A stretch of 64,000 bases of DNA from Tangfeifania diversioriginum (GCF_900141875.1 NZ_FQZE01000016.1:49203-113202), one strand, 5' to 3'; shown: positions 18,874 through 28,622, counted from the stretch's first letter. Program-made: numbers and translations. Notes: generated by a model not told the origin, from the letters alone.

Positions 18874-18951
18874 AACTATAAAATGCCGGGAACAATAAAA
18901 ATCACCGGTTAATTAAAAATGTGAACTAAAAAAAGTCAGGAGGAAAAAGTT

Positions 18952-19881
18952 ATGAAAACTGAAAAGAAATCATTACTGACAAAAGTAGCGGTAGGTGTAC
19001 TATTTGTTTTAGCAGTTGTGGTAGGAATTATTCTTATCAGCAACAAAAATTCAGAAATTGAAAAATTAAATGAACAATACACCAACCTCGATGACATGTA
19101 CAAAGAACGAGATTCGCTGGTAAATGACATGGCGAAAACGTTCGACGAGATTGAAGAAAACCTGACGTTTGTACAAAACAAACGAAATCAGTTGAGAATT
19201 GATAACGAAGAAGGTGCCCGCAATGAAAAAGAAGCCATTGTGGATGACATTAAACTCATGAACACCATGCTGGAAGAGAGCAGCAAAAAGATTGACAGTC
19301 TGAACAAAAGACTGGAATCTTCCGGTATTCAAATCAATTCGTTTAAAACCCGTATTGCCCGGCTCACAAAAGAAGTGGAGCAGCAAAATGCCAACATTGC
19401 CAAACTGGAAAAATCGCTTGAAAAACGCGACAACCAGATTCAGGAACAGATAACACAAATTACTGAACTGGACCAGAAAGTGGAGGTACTTGAAACTGAC
19501 ATTTTGCAGAAAGAAGATTCACTGGAGGAGGCCTCTCAAATTTTAACCCAAAAGGAAAACGAGTTGAACAAAGCCTATTTTGCTTCAGGAACATTTAAAG
19601 AATTAAAAGAAAACGGAGTTGTAACGCGCGATGGGGGATTTCTGTTTATCGGGCGCAACGAAAAACTTCAGGACGACCTGAATGAAAGCTATTTCACTGA
19701 GCTCGATAAAAGAAACACCGATATCTTCCCTATTTTCTCGAAAAAAGCGGAAGTAGTTTCTGAACATCCCGACAGCTCGTATCGTTACATTTACGATGAA
19801 AACCAGATTGCCTATTTGAAAATTGAAGACCCAGAGGAATTCTGGAAAATCACCAAATATGCAGTCGTCCAGGTAAAATAG
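18952..19881 (+). CDS. Membrane-anchored coiled-coil protein
   Basis: A 309-residue protein with one N-terminal membrane helix (about 10-28), a long heptad-rich coiled coil from about 34 to 210 and a compact C-terminal domain of about 100 residues beginning near YFASGTFKELKENGVV. The helix and short basic N-terminus predict an inner-membrane anchor with the coil in the periplasm. The C-terminal part (GFLFIGRNEKLQDDL...WKITKYAVVQVK) is seen in Bacteroidetes proteins of unknown function. An AGGAGG-like sequence 10 nt before the ATG is an unusually good ribosome site for this phylum. It lies behind a putative sigma-54 promoter and may be a target of the upstream regulator. Confidence 0.8.
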   Translation: MKTEKKSLLTKVAVGVLFVLAVVVGIILISNKNSEIEKLNEQYTNLDDMYKERDSLVNDMAKTFDEIEENLTFVQNKRNQLRIDNEEGARNEKEAIVDDIKLMNTMLEESSKKIDSLNKRLESSGIQINSFKTRIARLTKEVEQQNANIAKLEKSLEKRDNQIQEQITQITELDQKVEVLETDILQKEDSLEEASQILTQKENELNKAYFASGTFKELKENGVVTRDGGFLFIGRNEKLQDDLNESYFTELDKRNTDIFPIFSKKAEVVSEHPDSSYRYIYDENQIAYLKIEDPEEFWKITKYAVVQVK

Positions 19882-19913
19882 ATTGTTAAAACATTCATAC
19901 AATTAAATTAAAA

Positions 19914-20885
19914 ATGAAAATTATGAAGAAAAGAAAATTATTATTCCCGGCTATTTTTATCATCTTGTTTTCAGCTATTGTTATTGGCTGTTCCGATGAA
20001 GATGATACTCCGGATGAAACAAAAGGACAACTCTCAGTAAAAATTACCGACGCACCATCTGACGATGCCGACATTGAGGGAACATTTGTAACCGTTTCCG
20101 ATGTTAAAATCGATGGCCAGTCGGTTGAAGGTTTCACAAAACAAACGATAGAAATTTCGGCATATCAGCAGGGAAACGCCAAGCTGCTCATCAGCGACGA
20201 AGTGGAAGCCAAGTCGTACAACTCCATTTCGCTGGTACTGGATTATGAATCAGATGAATCGGGTAATGCACCCGGATGCTATGTTTTAACCGGCGACAGT
20301 AAAAAACATGACCTGGCAGCCGAATCGCAGGCCCAGGCTGAAATCACTGTCCAAAAGCCTTTTAATGTAGATGCCAATTCACAAACCTCGCTGGTGGTTG
20401 ACTTCGATTTACGAAAAGCCGTAGCCCGCAACAACGAAAGTTCTTCAGACAGCGACTACAGGTTCGTTTCCTCAGCAAAAATAGAGGGTGCGTTCCGCGT
20501 GATCAATGAAGAAAATTCGGGCGAAATTCACGGACAAGTGAACAGCTCAATAGTCACCGAAGGCGAACAATACGTGTTCATCTACAAAAAAGGTGAATAC
20601 AATGCGGCTGCTGAAACACAGGGAGAAGGCGACAGCAATATTCTTTTCGCCAATGCGGTAACAAGTGCGAAAGTTGAATCGGACGGAAGCTACAAACTTT
20701 CGTTCCTTGAAGAAGGCGATTATGAAGTTCATCTCGCTTCTTACGAGAATGATGAGGAAAAATCATTTTTCAAAGCCCTCTTAGAAGCAAACAGTGCGAT
20801 TTCGGGACTTCTGTTGAATGACCTCTCTGTTTCAGCCGAATCTTCAATTGAGCTGGATATCAGCATCCTCGGATTTTTAAATTAA
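19914..20885 (+). CDS. DUF4382 domain lipoprotein
   Basis: A 323-residue lipoprotein (signal peptide and lipobox VIGC) whose mature N-terminus GQLSVKITDAPSDDADIEGTFVTVSDVKIDG is the DUF4382 signature, a beta-sandwich of unknown function. A second, shorter beta-domain from about 200 to 290 resembles a carboxypeptidase-regulatory or prealbumin-like fold (GEIHGQVNSS...YKLSFLEEGDYEVHLASY). An alternative start at Met4 is possible. It lies 32 nt after the coiled-coil gene and shares its terminator, so both probably form one sigma-54-driven transcript. Confidence 0.85.
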   Translation: MKIMKKRKLLFPAIFIILFSAIVIGCSDEDDTPDETKGQLSVKITDAPSDDADIEGTFVTVSDVKIDGQSVEGFTKQTIEISAYQQGNAKLLISDEVEAKSYNSISLVLDYESDESGNAPGCYVLTGDSKKHDLAAESQAQAEITVQKPFNVDANSQTSLVVDFDLRKAVARNNESSSDSDYRFVSSAKIEGAFRVINEENSGEIHGQVNSSIVTEGEQYVFIYKKGEYNAAAETQGEGDSNILFANAVTSAKVESDGSYKLSFLEEGDYEVHLASYENDEEKSFFKALLEANSAISGLLLNDLSVSAESSIELDISILGFLN

Positions 20886-20921
20886 TAAATTTCCTTGAAA
20901 TATTTTAAACAATGTTTGCCC

Positions 20922-20955
20922 AAAACCTGCGGGGATTTCCTCGCAGGTTTTTTTG
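20922..20955 (+). terminator. Intrinsic terminator after the DUF4382 gene
   Basis: AAAACCTGCG (20922-20931) pairs with CGCAGGTTTT (20942-20951) and runs into a T tract. It closes the transcript of the coiled-coil and DUF4382 genes. Confidence 0.9.
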
Positions 20956-21015
20956 TTCTGTTAATACCGGCTTAAAATACCCCCCTCAATTTCAGCACAT
21001 CGCTGTTTGTCAGGC

Positions 21016-21048
21016 ACAAAAAAAGCCGGTAACATAAGTTATCAGCTT
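21016..21048 (-). terminator. Intrinsic terminator of the DEAD-box helicase
   Basis: On the minus strand AAGCTGATAAC pairs with GTTACCGGCTT (two G-U wobbles, loop of 4 nt, 21023-21048), followed by a T run corresponding to the A tract at 21018-21024. Confidence 0.75.
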
Positions 21049-21071
21049 TAATATTCGAATTATTTTAAACT

Positions 21072-22751
21072 CTATTTCCCTTTGGCAAGATCAATTCCAA
21101 TGCGCTGCCCTTTGAATTTGGCATTTTTCATCGATTTCACAATTTGCTTCTCGTAACGTTTGTCCACCTCGAAAAATGAAAAATTCTTCATTACCTCGAT
21201 GTCGCCAATTTCGGCGCTTTTATTGGGCAGGTGCTCGTTTACAAGGTCGATAATTTTTCGTTTGTTGATGCCGTTTTTCTTACCCATGTTGAAAAAGAAC
21301 CGTGAAAAATCGTAATCGCCGCGGCCTTTTTTACTGCGGCCTCCACGGTTGCTTCGCCCACCACGTTCACTACGTCTTCCTCTTCCTTCAGAATAGCGCG
21401 ATTCATCGTGGCTTGTACGAGATTCATCCACATTGATATCGGGTGCATTTTCGTAATACTTCAGAAAACGATTAAACTCTACCGAAACAAAGCGTTTGAT
21501 TAAATCCTCGCGCTCGAGCCAGGAAAGCTTTTTGTAGATAACAGGCATGAAAGACTCTATCTCCGTTTCTTTTACTTCCACTTTTTCCACCCCGTCAATC
21601 AGGTTAAACAGCTGTTTTTCGCAAATCGCTTTTCCTGACGGAACCTGTTGCTGAATAAATTTCTTATTCACTTTTTTCTCTACCTGCCGCAGTTTGCCTT
21701 TTTCGCGAAGGTGAATTAAAGTCACCGAAATTCCTCGTTTACCGGCCCGGCCTGTTCGTCCGCTGCGGTGAATATAAATTTCAGGATCGTCCGGAAGATT
21801 ATAGTTGATAACGTGCGTGAGATCATTCACATCCAGCCCGCGTGCAGCCACATCGGTAGCCACCAGCATTTGCAGGTGTTTGCTGCGGAACCGCGCCATC
21901 ACATGGTCGCGTTGGGCCTGCGAGAGGTCGCCGTGCAGCGCATCGGCATTGTAACCGTCGTGCATCAGTTTATCAGCCACATCTTTGGTTTCGGCGCGGG
22001 TACGGCAAAAAATAATTCCGTAAATGTTCGGATTCAGGTCGGCAATCCGTTTCAGCGCATTGTAGCGGTCTTTTGCATGAATTAAATAGTAATGATGTTC
22101 CACATTCTCAGCCCCGGTGTTTTTCTTGCCCACCGAAATTTCGAAAGGATTATTCATGTATTTATTCGCAATGGAAACAATTTCCTTTGGCATGGTTGCC
22201 GAAAAAAGCAACGTTTGTTTTTCGGCCGGAGAGGTTTCCAGTATGGCATCCAAATCATCTTTAAAACCCATGGAAAGCATCTCGTCGGCCTCATCGAGTA
22301 CCAGCCAGCTAATTTCGTTTACTTTCAGCTTTTTACGCTTGATTAAGTCGAGCGTTCGGCCCGGTGTGCCCACAACAATCTGGGCACCGCGTTCCAGCTG
22401 GTTAATTTGCTTTTTAATGTCAGCTCCTCCGTAAACAACGGTGATGTTTATTTTGGAAAGATGACTGGCGTACTTCTCCAGATCGTTGGCAATTTGAAGT
22501 GCTAATTCCCGCGTTGGACTTAAAATTAAAGTTTGGGTTGCTTTTTTGGTGGTGTCAATTTGTTGCAAAATTGGTAACCCGAATGCGGCAGTTTTGCCGG
22601 TTCCGGTTTGTGCCAGGGCTACCAGGTCCTGCTTGTCATTCATTAAAAAAGGAACTACTTTTTCCTGTATTGGTGTGGGCTGCTCAAATCCAATTTCCTC
22701 AATTGCCAATTGAATTTCGGTATTGAGCCCCATTTCATTAAATAATGTCAT
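21072..22751 (-). CDS. DEAD-box RNA helicase (CsdA/DeaD-like)
   Basis: A 559-residue ATP-dependent RNA helicase. Motifs in order: Q motif QPTPIQEKV, motif I AQTGTGKT, PTRELALQ, DEAD, SAT and HRSGRTGRAGKRG. A basic Arg/Gly-rich linker (about 440-470) leads to a DbpA/CsdA-type RNA-binding domain at the C-terminus (GINKRKIIDLVNE...GIDLAKGK). Such helicases act in ribosome assembly and cold adaptation. It is a single gene with its own terminator. Confidence 0.93.
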   Translation of the reverse strand: MTLFNEMGLNTEIQLAIEEIGFEQPTPIQEKVVPFLMNDKQDLVALAQTGTGKTAAFGLPILQQIDTTKKATQTLILSPTRELALQIANDLEKYASHLSKINITVVYGGADIKKQINQLERGAQIVVGTPGRTLDLIKRKKLKVNEISWLVLDEADEMLSMGFKDDLDAILETSPAEKQTLLFSATMPKEIVSIANKYMNNPFEISVGKKNTGAENVEHHYYLIHAKDRYNALKRIADLNPNIYGIIFCRTRAETKDVADKLMHDGYNADALHGDLSQAQRDHVMARFRSKHLQMLVATDVAARGLDVNDLTHVINYNLPDDPEIYIHRSGRTGRAGKRGISVTLIHLREKGKLRQVEKKVNKKFIQQQVPSGKAICEKQLFNLIDGVEKVEVKETEIESFMPVIYKKLSWLEREDLIKRFVSVEFNRFLKYYENAPDINVDESRTSHDESRYSEGRGRRSERGGRSNRGGRSKKGRGDYDFSRFFFNMGKKNGINKRKIIDLVNEHLPNKSAEIGDIEVMKNFSFFEVDKRYEKQIVKSMKNAKFKGQRIGIDLAKGK

Positions 22752-22970
22752 TTAAAAACGTGTAAAATTTGTGGGCGCAAAGGTAACCTTTTTTAATGAA
22801 TCTCAGGTATTTAAACAAATTCATTTGCAGTATTAACAAATTCATAATTCACTGTTAATTTACAACTGTGTTTCACGGGTCACTTCTGTATTTTACACTG
22901 AAATTGGCCTTTTTTCAACCGAAATAGGTTACTTTTGTTTGATGTAATATTCAATTTCAAGTTGAATTTT

Positions 22971-23804
22971 ATGAACAAAATATTGCCATTGAAAACAAAA
23001 TCAATCATTGTGAGGCTATTTTTATGCGTAGCCCTGACTTCCGGTATGGTCACCAATTTGTGGTCGCAGCAATCAGACACCATTGTTCCCGTGCAGAAAG
23101 ATCCGGAAAAAATCCTGCGGAAAATCGATATCCGTAAAATGAACCAGATGGGTTTTAATTTTTGGCAGGATAATTTTAGCGGGCACTGGGCCGGTGTCGA
23201 TTTCGGGTTCAACACATTTTTAAACCCCGATTATTCCGGCTACAACACTGATTTCATGGAAAACGATCTGCTCCGTTCCAATTCAACGTATATCAATTTA
23301 GTTGAACAGAATATCGGGCTTCAGCGAAACCGCAACACTATTGGACTGGTTACCGGCCTGGGGCTCCACCTGCAAAGTTACCGGCTCGATAAAAGCACCA
23401 CCATTCGCCAAACCGAAAACGGGATTATTGAACCGGAAACGCTTTATTTCGATCAGAACCAGAAATCAAAACTTTCCATTGCATCGTTGATGGTTCCGCT
23501 ACTTGCCGAATTTCAAATACCGGTAAACCATTATAAAAACCGGTTTTACATTTCTGCAGGACTGTTTGGAGAAGTCAGGATAAGTAGCCATACCAAAATT
23601 AAGTACCGCGCCGAAGGAAAAAAGGAAAAACTTAAAGTGCCGGGGCAATATGCCATTCATAATTTTAAATATGGCATTATGATGAGAACCGGCTATCGGT
23701 GGGTAAATATATTTGCCACCTACGACTTAGTCCCGCTGTTTGAGAAAGGGAAAGGCCCTGAGCTGACACCTTTTACAATTGGTATAACATTAATTAAATT
23801 TTAA
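22971..23804 (+). CDS. Outer-membrane beta-barrel protein (PorT-like)
   Basis: A 277-residue protein from the ATG at 22971; the frame upstream to 22935 is not needed. A signal peptide ends near LWSQQ. Alternating hydrophobic strands and aromatic residues, a C-terminal TPFTIGITLIKF strand and segments such as FYISAGLFGEVRIS and IMMRTGYRWVNIFATYDL indicate an eight- to ten-stranded barrel of the outer-membrane-protein/PorT group. The ligand and role are unknown. It ends 3 nt before the creatininase-family gene, so the two are cotranscribed. Confidence 0.7.
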   Translation: MNKILPLKTKSIIVRLFLCVALTSGMVTNLWSQQSDTIVPVQKDPEKILRKIDIRKMNQMGFNFWQDNFSGHWAGVDFGFNTFLNPDYSGYNTDFMENDLLRSNSTYINLVEQNIGLQRNRNTIGLVTGLGLHLQSYRLDKSTTIRQTENGIIEPETLYFDQNQKSKLSIASLMVPLLAEFQIPVNHYKNRFYISAGLFGEVRISSHTKIKYRAEGKKEKLKVPGQYAIHNFKYGIMMRTGYRWVNIFATYDLVPLFEKGKGPELTPFTIGITLIKF

Positions 23805-23807
23805 ATC

Positions 23808-24572
23808 ATGAGACCTTATATTTTAGAAGAAACCAACTGGAAACAGATTAAAAATCAGAAATACGAAGTTGCCGTTCTGCCCTGGGGGGCTACTGAGCCG
23901 CACAACTATCATTTACCGTATGGAACTGATTCGCTGGAAACAGCCCGCATTGCAGCCGATGCAGCTAAAAAAGCCTGGGATAAAGGTTCAAAAATAATGG
24001 TACTTCCTGCTATTCCGCTGGGCATTCAAAACATGGGGCAGATTGAACTCCCGTTTTGTTTGCACACCCGTTTGTCCACTCAGCAAATGATTCTGGAAGA
24101 TATGCTGAGTGCACTTTATAACCAGGGAATCCGAAAATTTGTGTTATTGAATGGCCATGGCGGCAACGACTTTAAACAAATTGTGCGCGACCTTCAACCC
24201 GAATTCCCCGACATGTTTATTTCCATTGTGGAGTGGTTTAAAATGTTTCCCCTCGCGCAACATTTCGAAGAAGAAGGCGACCATGCCAACGAAATGGAAA
24301 CCAGCGTGATAATGCACTATTCCCCTGAACTGGTGCGTCCTTTGGAAGAAGCGGGCGATGGGAAAGCAAAAAAATTCAAACTGAAAAGCCTTCAGGAAAA
24401 AGTGGCCTGGGCACCACGCCACTGGGGAAAAGTTTCGGAAGATACCGGTGTGGGAAATCCGAAAAAAGCTTCGGCCGAAAAAGGGAAAAAGTTTTTGGAT
24501 GATGTTACCACAAAAATTGGAGATTATTTGGTTGAACTGGACGAATGTGATTTGGATGATTTGTACGAATAA
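23808..24572 (+). CDS. Creatininase-family metal-dependent amidohydrolase
   Basis: A 254-residue protein with the creatininase-fold metal motifs: GATEPHNYHLPYGTD near the N-terminus (normally GSxEqHGpHLPlxTD), LNGHGGN in the middle and HANEMETS further on. These supply Glu, His, Asp, His and Glu ligands for a dinuclear metal site. The family includes creatininase, formamide hydrolases of flavin biosynthesis and mycofactocin peptidase, so the substrate is open. The Gln to Pro and Gly to Asn changes in the first motif set it apart from classical creatininase. It is translationally linked to the barrel gene upstream. Confidence 0.85.
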   Translation: MRPYILEETNWKQIKNQKYEVAVLPWGATEPHNYHLPYGTDSLETARIAADAAKKAWDKGSKIMVLPAIPLGIQNMGQIELPFCLHTRLSTQQMILEDMLSALYNQGIRKFVLLNGHGGNDFKQIVRDLQPEFPDMFISIVEWFKMFPLAQHFEEEGDHANEMETSVIMHYSPELVRPLEEAGDGKAKKFKLKSLQEKVAWAPRHWGKVSEDTGVGNPKKASAEKGKKFLDDVTTKIGDYLVELDECDLDDLYE

Positions 24573-24652
24573 ATCAGTAAAACCCAATAATTATCATTGA
24601 AAATTTCATTGGTTTTTCGGTACTTGCATCTTAAAATAAAACATGTACAATC

Positions 24653-25375
24653 ATGAAACTACTATTGATAAGCAACTCAACCATGGCGGGGGAACCCTAC
24701 CTGGATTATCCGAAATACGAAATACGAAAATTTTTGGGTGAAAAACCGGTTACAGCAGTTTTCATTCCCTATGCTGCCGTTACATTTTCGTTCGACGAAT
24801 ATTGCGAAAAAGTAGAAGAACGTTTTGCTGAAGTTGGCCACCACATTGTTGGAGTTCACACTTTCAAAGACCAGCCAAAAGCCATTGAAGAAGCTGAAGC
24901 CATTGTGGTTGGCGGGGGAAACACCTGGCAACTGGTACGCATGCTTCACGACAAAAAACTGATGAACCCGATTCGTGAAAATGCATTTAACGGCTCTCCA
25001 TACATTGGCTGGAGTGCCGGTGCAAACATTGCATGCCCCACCCTGCGCACCACCAATGATATGCCCATAATCGATCCGCACGGATTCGACTGTGCCGGCT
25101 TGATTCCTTTTCAAATAAATCCGCATTACCTCGATGCAAATGCCGAAGGCCATGCTGGTGAAACACGGGAACAGCGCATAATGGAGTTCACAGAAATAAA
25201 CCCTGACATGTATGTGGCGGGACTACGCGAAGGCACTATTCTTAAACTGGAAAACGAAAAACTAAAATTGATTGGTGAGCGCTCCTGCCGCATATTTAAA
25301 AAAGGCAAAGAACCTGTTGAGTTAGCTCCGGACGATGATTTCAGCTTTTTAATGGAAACCGGGTTCCTGGCCTGA
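24653..25375 (+). CDS. pepE: Peptidase E (alpha-aspartyl dipeptidase)
   Basis: A 240-residue S51-family serine peptidase that cleaves dipeptides with N-terminal aspartate. The nucleophile elbow GWSAGAN gives Ser121 and INPHYLDA gives His158, matching the Ser120/His157 pair of Salmonella PepE, and length and overall order agree with the family. It is cytoplasmic, with no signal peptide. It follows the creatininase-family gene by 80 nt on the same strand and may share its transcript. Confidence 0.92.
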   Translation: MKLLLISNSTMAGEPYLDYPKYEIRKFLGEKPVTAVFIPYAAVTFSFDEYCEKVEERFAEVGHHIVGVHTFKDQPKAIEEAEAIVVGGGNTWQLVRMLHDKKLMNPIRENAFNGSPYIGWSAGANIACPTLRTTNDMPIIDPHGFDCAGLIPFQINPHYLDANAEGHAGETREQRIMEFTEINPDMYVAGLREGTILKLENEKLKLIGERSCRIFKKGKEPVELAPDDDFSFLMETGFLA

Positions 25376-25482
25376 AACAACAATTTTAATTCAGGCAAAA
25401 ATTTGACCATAAGCCTTTATTAAGTTTTCAATCCGTTTTGTTCCTCTTTTTCACTGTTTTTAACTGGTAATGAACAATTCAC

Positions 25483-25490
25483 TATCTTTG
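25483..25490 (+). promoter_or_regulatory. -7 promoter box of the YidE/AspT-like transporter
   Basis: TATCTTTG fits TAnnTTTG exactly, 22 nt before the ATG. The -33 region is T-rich without a clean TTTG. Confidence 0.5.
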
Positions 25491-25511
25491 CAGTGAAAAA
25501 CAGGAACAATA

Positions 25512-27098
25512 ATGGATCTTCTTTCTAACAGCTATTTTGCACTTTTCCTAATCGTTGCGTTAGGCTTTATTCTCGGCCGGGTAAAACTTTTTGGCCTTAC
25601 GCTGGATGTTTCCGCGGTGATTTTTGTTGCACTGGTTTTTGGGCACTTTGGAGTAATTGTCCCTACCGATTTTCAATACCTCGGCCTGGTGCTTTTTATT
25701 TTTACCATTGGAATTCAGGCCGGACCGGGTTTTTTCGAGTCGTTTAAAAAGGAAGGACGCCAACTCGCTTCTTTTGCTACCATACTTATACTGGTTGCCG
25801 GATTGATTACCGTGGGAATTGTTTTCGCCTTCAAAATTGATAAAAATATTGCCATTGGGTTATTTACCGGAGCGCTGACCAGCACACCGGGGCTTGCCGC
25901 TGCAATTGATTACACTGGTTCGCCGCTGGCCTCTATCGGCTACGGTGTGGGTTACCCGTTTGGAGTGATTGGCGTGATTGTATTCATCAGGTTTTTACCC
26001 AAATTAATGGGTTACTCATTAAAAAAGTCGGAAGAAGATTACCAGTCGAAAATTAAAGAAGAATTCCCCGAAATAGTCCGCCGCAACTTTGTTATTGATA
26101 ACGAAAACGTGGTAGGAAAAACCATTGGAGATTTGCGCATTCGGTACATGACAAAAGCTGTGGTATCGAGGGTTTTGCACGACGGAAAGGCCGTAACACC
26201 TTCACCTGAAACGATACTCCGCAAAGGCGACCTGATAAAAGCCGTAGGAACCGAAGAGGCCCTGAAAAGAGTTGAACTGCTGATTGGAGAGCCCACCGAA
26301 GAGGAAATTCCGCTGGATCCCAACTACGATGTACGTTCGGTTTTAGTGACCAATAAAGAAGTGGTGAACAAAACCATCGGGCAAATTAACCTGCTGCACA
26401 CCTACAATGCTACCATTACACGAATACGCAGGTCGGGGATTAACATTGTTCCTTCACCAAATTCAAAATTGCAGTTTGGCGATAAACTGATTATTGCCAG
26501 CAGCAAAGCCAATATGGGAATGGTGGCCAACATTTTTGGAAACGACCAGAAACGACTTTCGGATACCGATATTTTACCGGTTGCGCTTGGAATTATTTTA
26601 GGCGTTTTGGTAGGAAAAATAAATATTGCACTGGGCAATTTCTCTTTCAGCCTGGGGCTTACAGGAGGCGTATTGGTTGTTGCGCTGGTACTGAGCCGAT
26701 TGGGGAAAACCGGCCCAATAATCTGGACTATGAGTGGTGCCGCCAATCAATTGTTGCGCCAACTCGGGCTCATATTTTTCCTGGCTGCAGTAGGCACAAG
26801 CGCCGGTGCCGAAATCGTTTCAATTTTTGAACAGTATGGATTCAAACTGTTTTTGCTCGGTGGCATTATAACCCTTATTCCCATGATTATTGCTGCGATT
26901 GCCGGAAAATGGTTTTTCAAGATGAATGTGTTAAGTATGCTCGGTGCGCTTAGCGGAAGTATGACAAGCACACCCGGCCTGGCTGCTGCCGATTCCATGA
27001 CTGAAACCAACGCCCACTCAATTGCCTACGCTACAGTGTATCCGGTAGCCATGGTACTGCTTATAATTATTGTACAGTTGATTTCTCTGATTGGCTGA
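25512..27098 (+). CDS. AspT/YidE-family transporter with two RCK-C domains
   Basis: A 528-residue inner-membrane transporter. Two homologous membrane halves, each with a TSTPGLAAA loop (near 120 and again near 485), flank two RCK-C (TrkA-C) regulatory domains at about 205-285 and 290-370. This is the aspartate:alanine exchanger / YidE / YbjL architecture. The substrate is usually a dicarboxylate or amino acid, but YidE-type members are uncharacterised. The membrane segments GIQAGPGFF and SAGAEIVSIFEQYG are typical. It is a single gene, convergent with the GH32 gene 11 nt away. Confidence 0.88.
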   Translation: MDLLSNSYFALFLIVALGFILGRVKLFGLTLDVSAVIFVALVFGHFGVIVPTDFQYLGLVLFIFTIGIQAGPGFFESFKKEGRQLASFATILILVAGLITVGIVFAFKIDKNIAIGLFTGALTSTPGLAAAIDYTGSPLASIGYGVGYPFGVIGVIVFIRFLPKLMGYSLKKSEEDYQSKIKEEFPEIVRRNFVIDNENVVGKTIGDLRIRYMTKAVVSRVLHDGKAVTPSPETILRKGDLIKAVGTEEALKRVELLIGEPTEEEIPLDPNYDVRSVLVTNKEVVNKTIGQINLLHTYNATITRIRRSGINIVPSPNSKLQFGDKLIIASSKANMGMVANIFGNDQKRLSDTDILPVALGIILGVLVGKINIALGNFSFSLGLTGGVLVVALVLSRLGKTGPIIWTMSGAANQLLRQLGLIFFLAAVGTSAGAEIVSIFEQYGFKLFLLGGIITLIPMIIAAIAGKWFFKMNVLSMLGALSGSMTSTPGLAAADSMTETNAHSIAYATVYPVAMVLLIIIVQLISLIG

Positions 27099-27109
27099 CG
27101 TTGAATTTT

Positions 27110-28561
27110 TCAATCTGTTTGCCAGGCTGATTCAACCTCGTAAATTGAAAGTTTATCCACTCCAACTTCTCCTCCGTTATTGAAAAATATTAAATCGTCA
27201 GACTTTTCGCCTGGTGTAAAACAATTGGAAATAACGGTTTGCCCCCCGTTTGCATATACTTCAACAGAGGCCCTGTCAATCAGAATTTCCAGTGTGATTT
27301 TATTATCGATTGGAGCCAGCGGCGCGGTTGAGCCCAACACCGACAGTGTACCACGTTTTACGTTGTATAAAAGCTCGGTTCCCGGGTCATTTCTGCCTGC
27401 CCGAATCATAAAGCCAAAATTATTGCAGGTTTTAATATCAAATTCACCGTAAATGTGCAGGCAGTCCCCACTTACTCTTTTAACCAGGTTTTTGTTAATG
27501 CCCGGAATCAGGTTTTCTTTTTCCCATTGATAGGCTTTCCCGTGCAGCAGTTCAATTTCTTTTACAGGACGGCGGGTAACTTTATAACCAAAATTAAATT
27601 TTGTGAGTTCCAGTTCAGCCGGAAAAGTCATTTGCCCGTTAAACGGCATATCAGGAAATTCGCCACCGCGCATCCATGCTATCTGGATTATTCGGCCATC
27701 TTCTTCCGGAATGTTGCTCCAGGTTTGAGTAGCGTAATAATTTTTACCAAAATCACCTCGCATTTTAGCCGACTCAGGTGAAAATTCTTCGCCATCAAAA
27801 TTACCAACCATGTAGCTTCCGTCGCCATCAAACAGCACCCATTTGGTTTCTTCAGGCCGGTTCGACACTTTCATGGGCACAAGGTCGGGACATTCGTAAT
27901 ACCCGTACACATGGCTTTTCCACTCCCAGTCAACCAAATTTTCAGAAACATAAAACGAAACTCCTTTCGACTTTTCTTCTTCTGAAGTTTTTCGGTACAG
28001 TGCCATCACGTATTTCCCGGTAGGTTCGTGCCAAACCACTTTAGGATCGCGTGCATCGTCGGTTTCATCATAAGGAATAATGGGATTCCCCTCGTATTTC
28101 TCCCACGTGCGGCCACGGTCGGTGCTGTATGCAATGCGCTGGCCGCAATGCTGGCTGGTGTAAAAAGCCACCAGCGTTTTTACATCGCCGGTTTGTTTCC
28201 CCAAAAGGTTATTTTTATCTACAATTGCTGACCCGGAAAAAGCGGTACAACGTTCTTTGTCTTCTGAGTTTTCATCGGGATACAATGCAATTGGCAGATG
28301 TTCCCAGTGTACCAAATCGGTGCTTACTGCATGGCCCCAGTGCATGTAACCCCACTCTTTGCCCTTCGGGTTGTACTGGTAAAAAAGATGATACTCGCCA
28401 TCGTAGTAAACCAATCCATTGGGATCGTTGTGCCAGTTTTTTTCCGGTGTAAAATGAAACTGGGGCCGGTAGAGCTCATCGTAATAGTTTTTATCGGATT
28501 TAAATGAAGCAAGTAAAAGCAAAAATAGAAGTATTAATGCGCTGTTTCCTGTAGTTTTCAT
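27110..28561 (-). CDS. GH32 fructan hydrolase (levanase/invertase type)
   Basis: A secreted beta-fructosidase releasing fructose from levan, inulin or sucrose. From the chosen start (MKTTGNSALILLFLLLLASF, a signal peptide) the protein has 483 residues. WHNDPNG supplies the nucleophile (Asp46), DARDPKV the transition-state Asp and YECPDL the acid/base Glu, all intact. A C-terminal beta-sandwich (about 360-483) follows the five-bladed propeller. An in-frame start 51 nt upstream at 28612 would put a polar tail before the signal peptide and is less likely. No SusC/SusD or fructokinase lies beside it. Confidence 0.92.
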   Translation of the reverse strand: MKTTGNSALILLFLLLLASFKSDKNYYDELYRPQFHFTPEKNWHNDPNGLVYYDGEYHLFYQYNPKGKEWGYMHWGHAVSTDLVHWEHLPIALYPDENSEDKERCTAFSGSAIVDKNNLLGKQTGDVKTLVAFYTSQHCGQRIAYSTDRGRTWEKYEGNPIIPYDETDDARDPKVVWHEPTGKYVMALYRKTSEEEKSKGVSFYVSENLVDWEWKSHVYGYYECPDLVPMKVSNRPEETKWVLFDGDGSYMVGNFDGEEFSPESAKMRGDFGKNYYATQTWSNIPEEDGRIIQIAWMRGGEFPDMPFNGQMTFPAELELTKFNFGYKVTRRPVKEIELLHGKAYQWEKENLIPGINKNLVKRVSGDCLHIYGEFDIKTCNNFGFMIRAGRNDPGTELLYNVKRGTLSVLGSTAPLAPIDNKITLEILIDRASVEVYANGGQTVISNCFTPGEKSDDLIFFNNGGEVGVDKLSIYEVESAWQTD

Positions 28562-28622
28562 CTTCCTGTGTTTAACGTCTGCATTTCTCATCTTTTTGGG
28601 GTTAAAATACAAAAATTACCAA

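Noticed and set aside
18867..18891. Second sigma-54-like candidate TTGGCAAACTATAAAATGC
   Set aside because: GG and GC are 13 nt apart instead of 10, so it cannot be a -24/-12 promoter; the overlapping site at 18857-18873 has correct spacing.
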